This document shows, one piece after another, positions 43,820 to 53,859 of a stretch of DNA of 64,000 nucleotides (the first letter of the stretch is position 1; each line of letters starts with the position of its first letter). The DNA comes from Mycobacterium sp. PS03-16. Its GTDB lineage: Bacteria > Actinomycetota > Actinomycetes > Mycobacteriales > Mycobacteriaceae. Under the pieces are notes generated by a model. The model saw only the letters and a list, made by a program, of their open reading frames with translations, was not told where the DNA came from and searched no databases. The translations under genes and the position numbers were made by a program. The stretch lies in the NCBI RefSeq assembly GCF_004570325.1, contig NZ_SPQO01000011.1, positions 1 through 64,000 on the forward strand. Direction: 5' to 3'.

Positions 43820-44173
43820 ATGAAAACCGTTTCCACCATACCGTCGGATCACACGCACAGCTCCGAACCGCCGCCGGAGTTGCCGCCCCGCGCCGTCCTC
43901 GACACGGCGGGGGAACTGCTGCGCGCGCTCGCGGCGCCGGTCCGCATCGCGATCGTGCTGCAACTGCGGCACTCCGCGCGCTGCGTGCACGAGCTCGTCG
44001 ACGCGCTGGGCGTACCGCAGCCGCTGGTCAGCCAGCACCTGCGCATCCTCAAGCAGGCCGGTGTGGTGGCCAGTGAACGGTCCGGCCGCGAGGTGCTCTA
44101 CCGCCTCGTCGACGCCCATCTCGCCCACATCGTCACCGATGCGGTGGCCCATGCCGAGGAGGACGTCCGATGA
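43820..44173 (+). CDS. smtB: ArsR/SmtB-family zinc-responsive repressor
   Basis: The 117-residue protein has a winged helix (ALAAPVRIAIVLQL...CVHELVDALGVPQPLVSQHLRILKQAGVV) and a C-terminal helix carrying the alpha-5 metal site: D98 and H100 (DAHLAH), then H111 and E114 (VAHAEED). A His-rich N-terminus (DHTHSS) may add ligands. In M. tuberculosis the counterpart Rv2358 represses smtB-zur when zinc is low and releases DNA when zinc binds (from memory). It overlaps the zur gene by 4 bases (ATGA), so both repressors are made together. Confidence 0.92.
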   Translation: MKTVSTIPSDHTHSSEPPPELPPRAVLDTAGELLRALAAPVRIAIVLQLRHSARCVHELVDALGVPQPLVSQHLRILKQAGVVASERSGREVLYRLVDAHLAHIVTDAVAHAEEDVR

Positions 44174-44580
44174 GCCCGGCCCCGGTCCGCGCCACGCGCC
44201 AGCGCGCCGCCATCGCCGAATTGCTCAACGAACTCGACGACTTCCGCTCCGCGCAGGACCTCCACGAGGCATTGCGCCACCGCGGCGAGGGCATCGGGTT
44301 GACGACGGTCTACCGGGCGCTGCAGTCGATGGCGGAGGCCGGCCTGGTCGACACGCTGCGCACCGACACCGGCGAGTCGGTCTACCGGCGCTGCTCTGAC
44401 GACCACCACCATCACCTGGTGTGCCGGCTGTGCCGCGCCACCGTCGAGATCCAGGGCGGTCAGGTCGAGCAGTGGGCCGCCGACATCGCCCGGGAACACG
44501 GCTTCTCCGACGTCAGCCACACCATCGAGATCTTCGGGGTGTGCGGCGCCTGCGCGGACGGTACGCCGTCAGACGACTAG
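44170..44580 (+). CDS. zur: Zinc uptake regulator Zur (FurB)
   Basis: The 136-residue Fur-family protein has an N-terminal winged helix (TRQRAAIAELLNELDDFRSAQDLHEALRHRG; GLTTVYRALQSMAEAGLVDTLR). Metal sites are complete: HHHH at 79-82 and the structural zinc cysteines C85/C88 (CRLC) and C125/C128 (CGAC). With zinc it represses zinc uptake, ribosomal protein paralogue and ESX-3 genes in mycobacteria. ATG overlaps the smtB stop. It converges with the next gene, with a 12-base overlap of the 3' ends. Confidence 0.94.
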   Translation: MSPAPVRATRQRAAIAELLNELDDFRSAQDLHEALRHRGEGIGLTTVYRALQSMAEAGLVDTLRTDTGESVYRRCSDDHHHHLVCRLCRATVEIQGGQVEQWAADIAREHGFSDVSHTIEIFGVCGACADGTPSDD

Positions 44581-44994
44581 CGCGCGGCGGATGTCGGCGC
44601 CGGCGCTGAGCACCAGCAGGATCAGCGTGCGCAGCGCCTCGTCGGACAGCCCGGCGGCCGGGAAGTTGTAGCGCAGCAGCACATCGGCGGCCTTCTTCGA
44701 GTTCCGCTTCGCGCCGGCCGCGATCTCCTTGGGCGCGCTCTTGGCGGCCAGCGAGACCGTGCCCAGCATCGTGGCGTGCGCGTGATCGGCGACCGCCGCG
44801 CGCAGCTTGGCGTCCAGCGGCAGGTCCCAGGCCAGGATCTGGGTCAGCGACACCAGTTCGAGCTCGTCGCTGATGGTCACCACCCGCAGGGAGGCGATGG
44901 TGCCGTCGTGCCGCACGGTCACCGCGCCGTCGTCCTCGCGGGTCACCGACGTGACGTCGGTGAGCACCGCGGCCAGCCGCTCCTGGAGGGTCAC
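44569..44994 (-). CDS. Conserved hypothetical protein, Rv2360c-like
   Basis: The 141-residue protein starts MTLQERLAAVLTDVTSVTRE and has a compact alpha/beta domain (GTIASLRVVTISDELELVSLTQILAWDLPLDAKLRAAVADHAHATMLG). The C-terminal half is helical and basic (KSAPKEIAAGAKRNSKKAADVLLRYNFPA). No known motif is seen. GTG at 44994 follows the uppS stop by 2 bases, so it is the last gene of a recO-uppS-this operon. Its place between zur and uppS is conserved in M. tuberculosis, from memory. Confidence 0.8.
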   Translation of the reverse strand: MTLQERLAAVLTDVTSVTREDDGAVTVRHDGTIASLRVVTISDELELVSLTQILAWDLPLDAKLRAAVADHAHATMLGTVSLAAKSAPKEIAAGAKRNSKKAADVLLRYNFPAAGLSDEALRTLILLVLSAGADIRRALVV

Positions 44995-44996
44995 TC

Positions 44997-45893
44997 TCAA
45001 GCCCGGCCGAAGCGACGGTTGCGGCTGACGTACTCCTCGCAGGCGGCCCACAGGTCGCGGCGGTCGTAGTCCGGCCACAGCTTGTCCTGGAACACGTACT
45101 CGGCGTAGGCGGCCTGCCACAGCAGGAAGTTGCTCGCCCGCTGCTCCCCCGACGTGCGGATGAACAGGTCGACGTCCGGGATGTCGGCACGGTGCAGATG
45201 CTTGGCGAAGGCCGCCTCGCTGATGCGGTTCGGTTTGATCTTGCCGTCGACGGCCTGCTGCGCGAGTTCGCGTGCCGCCTCGACGATCTCGGTACGGCCA
45301 CCGTAGTTCACGCAGTAATTGATGGTGATGACGTCGTTACCGACGGTCATCTGCTCGGCGATGTCGAACTCCTTGATGACGCTGCTCCACATCCGGGGCC
45401 GCGAACCCACCCAGCGCATCCGCACGCCCATGTCGTTGAGGTTCTCCCGGCGGCGGCGCACCACCTCGCGGTTGAAGCCCATCAGGAAGCGCACCTCTTC
45501 GGTGCTGCGCTTCCAGTTCTCCGTGGAGAAGGCGTACACGGTCAGGTGTTTGATGCCGATCTCGATGGCGCCGCAGGTGATGTCGATGAGCACGGCCTCG
45601 CCCATCTTGTGCCCCTCGGTCCGGCCCAGGCCCCGCTGCGTGGCCCACCGGCCGTTGCCGTCCATCACCACCGCGACGTGGTTGGGCACCTGCCCCGCCG
45701 GGATCTTCGGCGCCGCGGCCTTACTCGTGTGCTGCGGCGGGCGGGCGAACCGGCCGTTGGTGTTGGGTGGCAGGTCGGGGAACACCACCGGCCACGTCGA
45801 CTTGTCGGGAAACTGCGGATAGTCGTCCGGGGGTGCGTCGAGCTGCGGATATTGCGCTTTCGTGCGTTCAGCTCCCCGCCGCGAGCTGGTCAC
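44997..45893 (-). CDS. uppS: Z-isoprenyl (decaprenyl) diphosphate synthase
   Basis: The 298-residue cis-prenyltransferase adds isopentenyl units to make the long-chain polyprenyl (decaprenyl) phosphate carrier for peptidoglycan and arabinogalactan synthesis. The family signature [18 protein letters not shown] is at about 75-92, with the catalytic Asp and Gly-Asn-Gly-Arg-Trp, and EGHKMGE nearby. SSVIKEF and [23 protein letters not shown] are at the C-terminal end, where Arg/Ser/Glu bind substrate. GTG at 45893 is chosen because it gives an N-terminus like the mycobacterial enzyme ([17 protein letters not shown]) and overlaps recO by 26 bases; GTG at 45905 is possible. Confidence 0.93.
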   Translation of the reverse strand: MTSSRRGAERTKAQYPQLDAPPDDYPQFPDKSTWPVVFPDLPPNTNGRFARPPQHTSKAAAPKIPAGQVPNHVAVVMDGNGRWATQRGLGRTEGHKMGEAVLIDITCGAIEIGIKHLTVYAFSTENWKRSTEEVRFLMGFNREVVRRRRENLNDMGVRMRWVGSRPRMWSSVIKEFDIAEQMTVGNDVITINYCVNYGGRTEIVEAARELAQQAVDGKIKPNRISEAAFAKHLHRADIPDVDLFIRTSGEQRASNFLLWQAAYAEYVFQDKLWPDYDRRDLWAACEEYVSRNRRFGRA

Positions 45894-46698
45894 CCGGTTC
45901 GTCACCACGGTGCACATCCTGCCCCAACCGCGCGATGCGGTGGTCAGCGACTGTGCGATCGATCCGGTGCACGCGCTCCACCAGCGGCAATGTCCGCAGC
46001 TGCCGTTCGAGGTGCCACTGCAGGTGTGCGGCGACCAGTCCGCTGGCCTGGCTGCGGTGCGCCGCCTGCGACGCCTCGGCGGCCGCCCAGTCACCGTCAT
46101 GCAGCGCCGACATCAGGTCCAGGACCGCCTGGGGCGGCGTCGCGGAACCCGACGGCCGGCAGTGCACGCACACGCTGCCGCCGGCGGCGACGTGGAATGC
46201 CCGGTGCGGGCCAGGGGTGGCGCAGCGCGCACATTCGGTGAGCGCCGGCGCCCAGCCCGCGATTCCCATTGCGCGCAACAGATATGCGTCGAGGACCAGT
46301 TCGCGCGGGCGGGCGCCGTCGGCGACCGCCCGCAACGCGCCGACGGTCAGCCGGTGCAGTGCGGGCATCGGGGCGCGTTCCTCACCGGCGAGACGTTCGG
46401 CGGTCTCGAGCACCGCGCAGGCGCAGGTGTAACGGCCGTAGTCGCTCACGATGTCGGAGGCGAACGCGTCGATCGCCTGCACCTGGGTCACGATGTCGAG
46501 ATTGCGGCCGGGATGCAGTTGCACGTCGATGTGGGCGAACGGTTCGAGGCGGGCGCCGAACTTGCTGCGGGTACGGCGCACCCCCTTGGCGACCGCGCGG
46601 ACCAGCCCGTGATCGCGGGTCAGCAGGGTGACGATCCGGTCGGCCTCGCCCAGCTTGTGTTGGCGCAGCACGACGGCGCGGTCCCGGTACAGCCGCAT
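45868..46698 (-). CDS. recO: DNA repair protein RecO
   Basis: The 276-residue protein loads RecA on SSB-coated single-stranded DNA with RecR in the RecFOR pathway. The N-terminal OB fold starts [31 protein letters not shown], followed by [18 protein letters not shown] zinc finger is present: CARC (near 178) and CVHC (near 198). The C-terminal helical domain runs to the end. ATG at 46698 is clear. It overlaps uppS and is divergent from the amidase gene. Confidence 0.93.
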   Translation of the reverse strand: MRLYRDRAVVLRQHKLGEADRIVTLLTRDHGLVRAVAKGVRRTRSKFGARLEPFAHIDVQLHPGRNLDIVTQVQAIDAFASDIVSDYGRYTCACAVLETAERLAGEERAPMPALHRLTVGALRAVADGARPRELVLDAYLLRAMGIAGWAPALTECARCATPGPHRAFHVAAGGSVCVHCRPSGSATPPQAVLDLMSALHDGDWAAAEASQAAHRSQASGLVAAHLQWHLERQLRTLPLVERVHRIDRTVADHRIARLGQDVHRGDEPGDQLAAGS

Positions 46699-46761
46699 CC
46701 GTCCAGTGTGGCATCACGGTCGGACAGACGGCGGTTGGCGGCGCCGATAGGGTTGTGACCA

Positions 46762-48273
46762 ATGGCTGACCCGTCCGCTCCCCGCACCCGCCGCACCACC
46801 TTCCCGACCCTGACCGACCAGCTCTATCAACTGGCCAGCGGGACGGTGACGTCCGACGATCTGACGCGCCGCTCGCTGCGCGCGATCTCGGCCAGTCAGC
46901 CCACGCTCAACGCGTTTCGCGTCGTGCTCACCGAGCGGGCCCTCGCCGACGCGGCCGAGGCCGACCGCCGCCGCGCGGCCGGTGAGCAGGCCCCGCTGCT
47001 GGGCATCCCGATCGCGGTCAAGGACGACGTGGACGTCGCCGGCGTGCCGACCCGGTTCGGCACCCAGGGCACGGTGCGGCCGGCCACCGCCGACGCGGAG
47101 GTGGTGCGACGGCTGCGCGCGGCCGGCGCGGTGATCGTCGGCAAGACCAACACCTGCGAGCTCGGCCAGTGGCCGTTCACCAGCGGACCGGCGTTCGGCC
47201 ACACCCGCAACCCGTGGTCGCGGGAGCACACTCCCGGCGGGTCGTCCGGCGGCAGCGCCGCCGCGGTGGCGGCCGGGTTGGTGACGGCCGCGATCGGCTC
47301 CGACGGTGCGGGCAGCGTGCGCATCCCGGCGGCGTGGACCCATCTGGTCGGCATCAAACCGCAGCGCGGACGGATCTCGACGTGGCCGCTGCCCGAGGCG
47401 TTCAACGGCATCACCGTCAACGGCGTGCTGGCGCGCACGGTCACCGACGCGGCGCTGGTGCTCGACGCCGCCTCCGGCAACGCCGACGGCGATCTGCACC
47501 GCCCGGCACCGGTGCGCATGGCGGACTACGTCGCCGCCGCACCGGGACCCCTGCGCATCGGATTGTCGACACGCTTCCCGTTCACCGGCTTCCGCGCCAC
47601 CCTGCATCCCGACATCCGCACCGCGCTGCAGGCGGTGGCCGCCCGACTCGAAGACCTCGGCCACACCGTGCGGCCGGCCGACCCCGACTACACCATCGGC
47701 ATGTCCTGGAACTTTCTGTCCCGCTCCACGTCCGGGCTGCTCGACTGGGGTGAGCGCTTCCGCTACGACGTCGACCTCGACAAGCGCACCAGGGCCAACA
47801 TGCGGATGGGCCGCCTGCTGTCGGAGAACGTGCTGCGCAAGGCGAGGGCGCGGGAGGCCGCCGAGCAGCGGCGGCTCGGCTGGACGTTCAACCTGTGCGA
47901 CGTCGTGCTCGCCCCGACCACCGCCCAGCCCGCGCCGCCGGTGCAGGAAATCGACGAACTCGGCGGGCTGGCCACCGACCGCACGATGATCAAGGCGTGC
48001 CCGGTGACCTGGCCGTGGAACCTGGTGGGCTGGCCGTCGATCAACGTGCCCGCCGGCTTCACCGCCGACGGCCTGCCGATCGGGGTGCAGCTGATGGGCC
48101 CGGCCGACAGTGAGCCGCTGCTGATCTCGCTGGCCGCCGAACTGGAGGCGGTCAGCGGGTGGGCGGCCCGCCAGCCCGAGGTGTGGTGGGAGACACCGCA
48201 GGTGCCCCCGCCGGCCACCCCGCCGGTCGAGGACCACACCGACGAGGCGGTCCAGCTGCGGGAGTCGGCCTAG
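46762..48273 (+). CDS. amiA2: Amidase (amidase signature family)
   Basis: The 503-residue enzyme hydrolyses an amide to acid and ammonia. The amidase signature is complete: Lys in PIAVKDDVDVAG (near 90) and the Ser-cis-Ser/Ser region PGGSSGGSAAAVAAGL (about 155-170), then GSDGAGSVRIPAAW with the nucleophilic Ser. These give a Ser-cisSer-Lys triad. The C-terminal motif GWPSINVPAGFTADGLPIGVQLMG is also typical. It is not a GatA because no gatB or gatC is adjacent. TAGGGT lies 8 bases before the ATG, so the leader is short. It shares CTAG with the era stop. Confidence 0.9.
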   Translation: MADPSAPRTRRTTFPTLTDQLYQLASGTVTSDDLTRRSLRAISASQPTLNAFRVVLTERALADAAEADRRRAAGEQAPLLGIPIAVKDDVDVAGVPTRFGTQGTVRPATADAEVVRRLRAAGAVIVGKTNTCELGQWPFTSGPAFGHTRNPWSREHTPGGSSGGSAAAVAAGLVTAAIGSDGAGSVRIPAAWTHLVGIKPQRGRISTWPLPEAFNGITVNGVLARTVTDAALVLDAASGNADGDLHRPAPVRMADYVAAAPGPLRIGLSTRFPFTGFRATLHPDIRTALQAVAARLEDLGHTVRPADPDYTIGMSWNFLSRSTSGLLDWGERFRYDVDLDKRTRANMRMGRLLSENVLRKARAREAAEQRRLGWTFNLCDVVLAPTTAQPAPPVQEIDELGGLATDRTMIKACPVTWPWNLVGWPSINVPAGFTADGLPIGVQLMGPADSEPLLISLAAELEAVSGWAARQPEVWWETPQVPPPATPPVEDHTDEAVQLRESA

Positions 48274-49169
48274 AAGCCCAAGCGGCCCAGCTGCTTGGGA
48301 TCGCGCTGCCAGTTCTTGGCGATCTTGACACGCAGGTCGAGGTAGACCTTCGTGCCGAGCAGCTTCTCGATCTGGGTGCGCGCGGCGGTGCCGACCTCCC
48401 GCAGCCGCGCGCCGCCCTTGCCGATCACGATGCCCTTCTGGCTCTCGCGCTCGACGAACAGGTTGGCGTGGATGTCAATCAGATCGTCGCGGCCCTCGCG
48501 CGGGCTGACCTCCTCGATGACCACGGCCAGCGAGTGCGGCAATTCGTCGCGCACACCCTCCAGCGCGGCCTCGCGGATCAGCTCGGCCATCAGTGTCTCC
48601 TCGGGCTCGTCGGTGAGCTCGCCGTCGGGGTAGAACGCCGGGCCGGGCGGCAACTGGGCGGCCAGCACGCCGGTCAGCACGTCGAGGTTGTCGGCCGCGG
48701 TCGCCGACACCGGCACGATCTCCGCATCGGGGCCGACCATTTCGCTGACCGCGATCAGCTGCGCGGCGACGCGGTCCTTGGCCACCTTGTCGATCTTGGT
48801 GACGATCGCGACCAGCGTGGTCCGCGGTGCCACGGCGCGGATCTGCTCATGGATCCACCGGTCCCCCGGGCCGATCTTCTCGTCTGCGGGGATACACAGC
48901 CCGATGACGTCGACCTCGGAGTAGGTGTCCTTGACCAGATCGTTGAGGCGTTGCCCCAGCAGCGTGCGCGGCCGGTGCAGGCCGGGGGTGTCGACCAGGA
49001 TGATCTGGAAGTCCTCGCGGTGCACGATGCCGCGGATCGTGTGCCGGGTGGTCTGCGGCCGGTTCGAGGTGATCGCCACCTTGGCGCCGACCAGCGCGTT
49101 GGTCAGCGTCGACTTGCCGGTGTTCGGCCGGCCGACGAAACACACGAAGCCGGAACGGAATTCGGTCAC
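48270..49169 (-). CDS. era: GTPase Era
   Basis: The 299-residue GTPase assists 16S rRNA maturation and 30S assembly. GTP motifs are G1 GRPNTGKST (13-21), G3 DTPG (LVDTPGLHRPRT) and G4 TKID (replacing NKxD, a variant seen in actinobacteria). The C-terminal KH domain binds 16S rRNA (IVIGKGGARLREVGTAARTQIEKLL). GTG at 49169 overlaps the stop of the next upstream gene. It is the 3' end of the phoH-ybeY-CorC-(deaminase-like)-era operon. Confidence 0.96.
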   Translation of the reverse strand: MTEFRSGFVCFVGRPNTGKSTLTNALVGAKVAITSNRPQTTRHTIRGIVHREDFQIILVDTPGLHRPRTLLGQRLNDLVKDTYSEVDVIGLCIPADEKIGPGDRWIHEQIRAVAPRTTLVAIVTKIDKVAKDRVAAQLIAVSEMVGPDAEIVPVSATAADNLDVLTGVLAAQLPPGPAFYPDGELTDEPEETLMAELIREAALEGVRDELPHSLAVVIEEVSPREGRDDLIDIHANLFVERESQKGIVIGKGGARLREVGTAARTQIEKLLGTKVYLDLRVKIAKNWQRDPKQLGRLGF

Positions 49170-49483
49170 ACGACCGTCCCCGAGCGGTCGGTGACGATCA
49201 CCGCGGCGTCGGCGGACAACTCCCGCACCGCGGCCACCCCGGCGTCGTCGGCGGACCCGCCGACCAGCACCGCGGCCTCGAGGCCGGCCGCGCCGCTGGA
49301 CACGGCGGCGGCCACCGCCGCCTGCAGCGCGGTCAGCGACAGCGCGGACAGGCCGACGGGCGCGCCGGCATAGGTGCGGCCGTCGAGGTCGCGCACCGCG
49401 GCGCCGCTGCCGGCCTCGGCCCTGGCCATCGCACCGCGGGCCAGCGTCACCAGCTTCGCGTCCTCGGCATCGAGTTCAGTCAC
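49166..49483 (-). CDS. Cytidine deaminase-like small protein without zinc ligands
   Basis: The 105-residue protein has the outline of a cytidine deaminase fold ([29 protein letters not shown]..., [27 protein letters not shown]). Residues that bind zinc in true deaminases (HAE/CAE and PCxxC) are missing: no His or Cys occurs at all. It is therefore probably not an active deaminase. Databases often name it cytidine deaminase. It overlaps the CorC-type gene by 8 bases and era by 4, so it is translated between them. The genes correspond to Rv2364c-Rv2366c, from memory. Confidence 0.78.
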   Translation of the reverse strand: MTELDAEDAKLVTLARGAMARAEAGSGAAVRDLDGRTYAGAPVGLSALSLTALQAAVAAAVSSGAAGLEAAVLVGGSADDAGVAAVRELSADAAVIVTDRSGTVV

Positions 49484-50783
49484 CGGGCTCCTCGTCGGGG
49501 TCGTCGTTCGGGTCGGGTTCGGTCGGGCTGACCAGCACGGTGCCGATGCGCACCCGGCCGCGGTGGTCGGGGCCGCCCTCGGCGCGCAGGCGCAGGCCGT
49601 CCCAGGTCACCTCCGCACCGGGCAGCGGCACCCGGCCGAGTTCGAGCGCGACCAGCCCACCCACGGTGTCGACGTCGAGGTCTTCGCCGAACTCCCGGTC
49701 GTAGAGCTCGCCGAGGTCCTCGATCGGCAGCCGCGCCGACACCCGAAACTCGCGGTTGCCGAGGTCTTCGATCGGGGCGACCTCGTCGGTGTCGTACTCG
49801 TCGGCGATCTCACCGACGATCTCCTCGAGCACGTCCTCGATGGTGACCAGCCCGGCGATCGCGCCGTACTCGTCGACCAGCAGCGCCATGTGGTAGCGGT
49901 CGCGCTGCATCTCCTTGAGCAGCCCGTCGAGCGGTTTGGAGTCGGGGACGAACACCGCGGGCCGCATCACCTGCGCGACCGTGGTGTCCCGGCCGCCGTT
50001 GACCGAGTAGTACGTCTGCTGGACAAGGTCTTTGAGATACACCACGCCGACGACGTCGTCGACGTTCTCGCCGATCACCGGGATGCGGGAGTGCCCGCTG
50101 CGCACGGCCAATGAAGTGGCCTGACCTGCTGTTTTATCGGATTCGATCCACACCATCTCGGTCCGCGGCACCATCACCTCGCGGGCGGTGGTGTCGCCGA
50201 GCTCGAACACCGACTCGATCATCCGGCGTTCGTCGGCGGCCACCACCCCGCGCTGCTGGGCCAGGTCGACGACCTCTCGCAATTCGATCTCCGAGGAGAA
50301 CGGCCCGTTGCGGAAGCCGCGGCCGGGGGTCAGCGCGTTGCCGAGCAGCACCAGCAACCGGCTGATCGGCAGCAGCAGCACCGAGATGGCCTGCAGCGGC
50401 AGCGCGGTGTACAGCGCGATCGAATACGCGTGCTGCCTGCCGAGGGTGCGTGGGCCGACGCCGACGGCGACGAAGCTGGCCACGACCATGATCCCGGCCG
50501 CCGCGGCCAGGCCCCAGCTGACGCCGAGGTGCCCGTCGAGATACGCCGCCAGCAGCACGGTCGCGGTGACCTCGCAGGCGATCCGCAGCAGCACGATGAG
50601 GTTGATGAACCGCGGCCGCTCGTTCATCACCCGCGAGAGGCGCACGGCGCCCGGTCGTTCGTCGCGGACCAGCTCCTCGACCCGGGCCATGGACACGGTG
50701 CTCAGCGCGGCGTCGATCGCGGCGAACAGCCCGCCGACGGCCACCAGCACGATCGCACCGACGAGTTGGGGTAACCCGGTCAC
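49476..50783 (-). CDS. CNNM/CorC-type membrane protein with CBS domains
   Basis: The 435-residue protein has a DUF21 (CNNM) membrane domain of four helices (about 1-145), two CBS domains (about 200-330, with [16 protein letters not shown] and [50 protein letters not shown]) and a C-terminal CorC_HlyC domain ([21 protein letters not shown]). Such proteins export magnesium or cobalt, or regulate transport; they were formerly named haemolysins. GTG at 50783 starts 16 bases after ybeY. It sits in the conserved phoH-ybeY-CorC-era group. Confidence 0.9.
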   Translation of the reverse strand: MTGLPQLVGAIVLVAVGGLFAAIDAALSTVSMARVEELVRDERPGAVRLSRVMNERPRFINLIVLLRIACEVTATVLLAAYLDGHLGVSWGLAAAAGIMVVASFVAVGVGPRTLGRQHAYSIALYTALPLQAISVLLLPISRLLVLLGNALTPGRGFRNGPFSSEIELREVVDLAQQRGVVAADERRMIESVFELGDTTAREVMVPRTEMVWIESDKTAGQATSLAVRSGHSRIPVIGENVDDVVGVVYLKDLVQQTYYSVNGGRDTTVAQVMRPAVFVPDSKPLDGLLKEMQRDRYHMALLVDEYGAIAGLVTIEDVLEEIVGEIADEYDTDEVAPIEDLGNREFRVSARLPIEDLGELYDREFGEDLDVDTVGGLVALELGRVPLPGAEVTWDGLRLRAEGGPDHRGRVRIGTVLVSPTEPDPNDDPDEEPGD

Positions 50784-50799
50784 GCGTTCTCGCCGTCCC

Positions 50800-51333
50800 T
50801 CATTCGTCGAAGTACCGCGACTTGTCGAGCAGGCGGCGGTCCCGTTCGAGTTGGCGGTCCTGGTGGTAGGCCTCGACCTGTTCGGCCACCCAGCCCTCGA
50901 GGAGTTCGCGTTGCAGCGCGAACATCTCCTTCTCCTCGTCGGGTTCGGCGTGGTCGTAGCCGAGCAGGTGCAGCACCCCGTGCACGGTCAGCAGGGCGAG
51001 CTCGTGACCGAGCGAATGTCCGGCCGTCTCGGCCTGTTTGGCCGCGAACTCCGGGCACAGCACGATGTCGCCGAGCATGGCCGGGCCGGGCTCCGGCGCG
51101 TCGGGACGGCCGCCCGGTTCCAGCTCGTCCATCGGGAAGCTCATGACGTCGGTCGGACCGGGCAGGTCCATCCACCGCATGTGCAGGTCGGCCATCGACG
51201 ACGTGTCGAGCAGCACCATCGACAGCTCCGCGGCCGGGTTGACGTCCATCTTCTCGATGACGAATTGGGCGACGCTGATCAGCTCCTCTTCGGAGACGTC
51301 GATGCCCGATTCGTTGGACACCTCGATGCTCAT
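50800..51333 (-). CDS. ybeY: Endoribonuclease YbeY
   Basis: The 177-residue metal-dependent RNase matures the 3' end of 16S rRNA and takes part in ribosome quality control. The zinc site [11 protein letters not shown] has all three His (118, 122, 128). The upstream VMSFPMDE and the N-terminal beta strands are typical. ATG at 51333 lies 5 bases after the phoH stop. Confidence 0.96.
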   Translation of the reverse strand: MSIEVSNESGIDVSEEELISVAQFVIEKMDVNPAAELSMVLLDTSSMADLHMRWMDLPGPTDVMSFPMDELEPGGRPDAPEPGPAMLGDIVLCPEFAAKQAETAGHSLGHELALLTVHGVLHLLGYDHAEPDEEKEMFALQRELLEGWVAEQVEAYHQDRQLERDRRLLDKSRYFDE

Positions 51334-51338
51334 CGGCC

Positions 51339-52448
51339 CTACCGCCGCTGCGACCGGGTGCCGGCGGACCGCCGTTGCGCCCGGTTGAGCTGGGTTGGCT
51401 CGTCGTGCCTGGCGTAGGCATCGACGATCTCGGATACCAGCCGGTGGCGCACCACGTCGGCGCTGGTCAGCTCGGCGAAGTGGATGTCATCGATGCCATC
51501 GAGTATTCGCATCGCCGCTCGTAGACCCGACTCCGCGTTCCCTGGTAGATCCATCTGCGTGATGTCACCGGTGACCACGATTTTCGAGCCGAACCCAAGC
51601 CTGGTCAGGAACATCTTCATCTGCTCGGCGGTGGTGTTCTGCGCCTCGTCGAGGATGATGAAGGCATCCGAGATCGTCCTGCCCCGCATGTATGCCAGCG
51701 GCGCCACCTCGATGACGCCCGCGCTCATCAGCTTGGGGATCAGCTCGGGATCCATCATGTCGTGCAGCGCGTCGTACAGCGGCCGCAGGTACGGATCGAT
51801 CTTCTCGCTCAGCGTGCCGGGCAGGAAGCCGAGGCGCTCACCGGCTTCCACCGCCGGACGGGTCAGGATGATGCGGTTGACCTGTTTGGTCTGCAGCGCG
51901 CTCACGGCCTTGGCCATCGCCAGGTAGGTCTTGCCGGTGCCGGCCGGTCCGATCCCGAACACGATGGTGTGCTCGTCGATCGCGTCGACGTAGCGCTTCT
52001 GGTTGAGCGTCTTGGGCCGGATGGTCTTGCCGCGCCGCGACAGGATGTCGAGGGTGAGCACCTCGGCGGGTGACTCGTTGCCGGTGCCGGTGAGCATCGC
52101 GACGCTGTGCCGGATGGCGTCCGGGCTCAGCGCCTGCCCACCGGAGACGATGGCGATCAGTTCGGAGACCACCCGCTCGGCCAGCGCGACGTCCGCGGGC
52201 TCACCGGTCAGGGAGAGCGCGTTGCCGCGCACGTGCAGATCGGCGGCCAGCAACTGTTCGAGGGCGCGCAGGTTCTCGTCGGCGGAGCCGAGCAGGCTCA
52301 TGACGAGGTCGGGCGGAACATTGATGCTGCTGCGTACCTGGGAGTCCGCCGCGGCGGCGGCCGGTCTGGATCCGTCGGATCCGGTCGAGTCAGCGGTCGT
52401 TTCGCGGGGCGTCACGTGGGGCTTTCTGCCTGCTTCCTGGGTCGTCAC
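51339..52448 (-). CDS. phoH: PhoH-like ATPase
   Basis: The 369-residue cytosolic protein has a PhoH domain in the C-terminal two thirds, with Walker A GPAGTGKT (about 165), [15 protein letters not shown] and Walker [10 protein letters not shown] (about 260), then [11 protein letters not shown]. An N-terminal KH-like region ([40 protein letters not shown]) precedes it. It is an ATP-binding protein linked to RNA metabolism. GTG at 52448 is the first start; GTG within the next 15 codons is also possible. It is the first gene of the phoH-ybeY-CorC-era operon. Confidence 0.93.
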   Translation of the reverse strand: MTTQEAGRKPHVTPRETTADSTGSDGSRPAAAAADSQVRSSINVPPDLVMSLLGSADENLRALEQLLAADLHVRGNALSLTGEPADVALAERVVSELIAIVSGGQALSPDAIRHSVAMLTGTGNESPAEVLTLDILSRRGKTIRPKTLNQKRYVDAIDEHTIVFGIGPAGTGKTYLAMAKAVSALQTKQVNRIILTRPAVEAGERLGFLPGTLSEKIDPYLRPLYDALHDMMDPELIPKLMSAGVIEVAPLAYMRGRTISDAFIILDEAQNTTAEQMKMFLTRLGFGSKIVVTGDITQMDLPGNAESGLRAAMRILDGIDDIHFAELTSADVVRHRLVSEIVDAYARHDEPTQLNRAQRRSAGTRSQRR

Positions 52449-52531
52449 CGGCGCGGTCGCCGGTGTTGTCGCTGGTCGTCAGTCTACCGCCGGGTACCAC
52501 ACCGCCCCAATGGTTAACCTGTCGAGCACCG

Positions 52532-53134
52532 ATGACCGCCGCACTGCCCGCCCGCCCCGTCGCCGCGGCCGCCGCCTGGATCGCCGGCGCGGCGGCCTAC
52601 CTGGTGGCCGAAGCGGTCACCGCCGCGCAGCGCCCGGCCTACAGCTACCTCGACGACTACATCAGCGACCTCGGGGTGCCGGGGCAGCCGCTGGCCGCGC
52701 TGATGAACACCGGGTTCGCCGTGCAGGGTGCCATGTTCCTGCTGGGGGCGGTGCTGGCCACCGGCGGCAGGCACCGTGCGCTGGTGGCGTGCGCGGCGCT
52801 CAATGCGCTGGGCAACGTCCTGATCGCTGCCGTGCCCGCGGGCGCGGGCCCGCTGCACGTGGTCGGCGCGCTGCTGGCGATCGCCGGCGGCAACGCGGCC
52901 GCGCTGGCGGGGGCGTCGCTGTCCGGCCGCCGAACCTACCGCCGGGCCGCGCGGGCGCTCGGCGTCACCGGGCTGGTGTGCCTCGCGGTGCTCGGCACGT
53001 ACGCGTGGGTGGATGTGCAGGTGGTGCCGGCACCCGTCTGGGAGCGGGCCGCGGTGTACCCGATCCTGGCCTGGCAGGTGTGTGCGGCCGCCGTGGTCCT
53101 CGCCGACCGCCGGGTCACTGCCAGCGCGGGGTGA
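52532..53134 (+). CDS. DUF998 membrane protein
   Basis: The 200-residue protein has about six helices in the DUF998 pattern: first helix [19 protein letters not shown], then [19 protein letters not shown] (the family signature), and [18 protein letters not shown]. The function is unknown. ATG at 52532 is chosen because it starts the first helix. It is divergent from phoH (83 bases) and its 3' end overlaps rsmE by 20 bases. I do not recall it in the M. tuberculosis version of this cluster, so it may be a local insertion. Confidence 0.8.
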   Translation: MTAALPARPVAAAAAWIAGAAAYLVAEAVTAAQRPAYSYLDDYISDLGVPGQPLAALMNTGFAVQGAMFLLGAVLATGGRHRALVACAALNALGNVLIAAVPAGAGPLHVVGALLAIAGGNAAALAGASLSGRRTYRRAARALGVTGLVCLAVLGTYAWVDVQVVPAPVWERAAVYPILAWQVCAAAVVLADRRVTASAG

Positions 53135-53858
53135 GCGCCCCGATCGCGCCGAGCGCGACGGCGGCCGCGGTGGAGGTGCGCAGCACGGTCGGCCCGAGAC
53201 GCGCCGCGACGGCGCCCGCCGCGGTCAGCGCCTCCAGCTCGTCGTCGGCGATCCCGCCCTCGGGTCCGACGATGAGCACCACCGTTTCCGTCTGCCGCAC
53301 CGCCCCGGCGTCGAGCGGCCCGGCCGCGGATTCGTGCAGGGCCAGCACCGTCGCGCCGTGCGCCACCTCGGTGCCGACCCGGCGCACGAGGTCGTCGGTG
53401 GTGTCCACCCCCTCCACCGGCGGAATGTGGGGCCGGCGAGACTGGCGGGCGGCCGAGCGTGCCACCGCGCGCCAGCGGCGCAGCCCCTTGTCGAGTTTGG
53501 GGCCGTCCCAGCGGGCGACGCACCGCGCGGCGTGCCAGGCCACCACGGCGTCGGCGCCGGCCTCGGTGGCCAGTTCGACGGCCAGCTCGGAGCGATCGGA
53601 CTTCGGGATGGCCTGCACCACGGTGACGCTCGGAGTCGGTGGTGCGACGATCCTGCGGTCCAGCACCCGCGCGGCGAGCCGGCCCTTGCCGACCTCCTCG
53701 ACCACGCAGTGCCCGACCGCGCCGGCGCCGTCGCTCAGGTCGAGGTGCTCGCCGGCGCGGATGCGGCGCACGGTGGCGGCGTGGTGCCCCTCGTCGCCGT
53801 CGACCACCGCCAGGCCGCCGGCCTCGGGAAGCTCATCGACGTAGAAGAGCGCCCGCAA
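53115..53858 (-). CDS. rsmE: 16S rRNA (uridine-N3)-methyltransferase RsmE
   Basis: The 247-residue SPOUT-family enzyme methylates U1498 of 16S rRNA using SAM. It has the N-terminal PUA-like strands ([25 protein letters not shown]) and the C-terminal knot that binds SAM ([35 protein letters not shown]). [28 protein letters not shown] is also typical. The start is a TTG at 53858, only 1 base after the dnaJ2 stop and inside its reading end; no ATG or GTG fits the conserved N-terminus [11 protein letters not shown]. Translation is presumably coupled to dnaJ2. Confidence 0.92.
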   Translation of the reverse strand: MRALFYVDELPEAGGLAVVDGDEGHHAATVRRIRAGEHLDLSDGAGAVGHCVVEEVGKGRLAARVLDRRIVAPPTPSVTVVQAIPKSDRSELAVELATEAGADAVVAWHAARCVARWDGPKLDKGLRRWRAVARSAARQSRRPHIPPVEGVDTTDDLVRRVGTEVAHGATVLALHESAAGPLDAGAVRQTETVVLIVGPEGGIADDELEALTAAGAVAARLGPTVLRTSTAAAVALGAIGALTPRWQ

Positions 53859-53859
53859 G

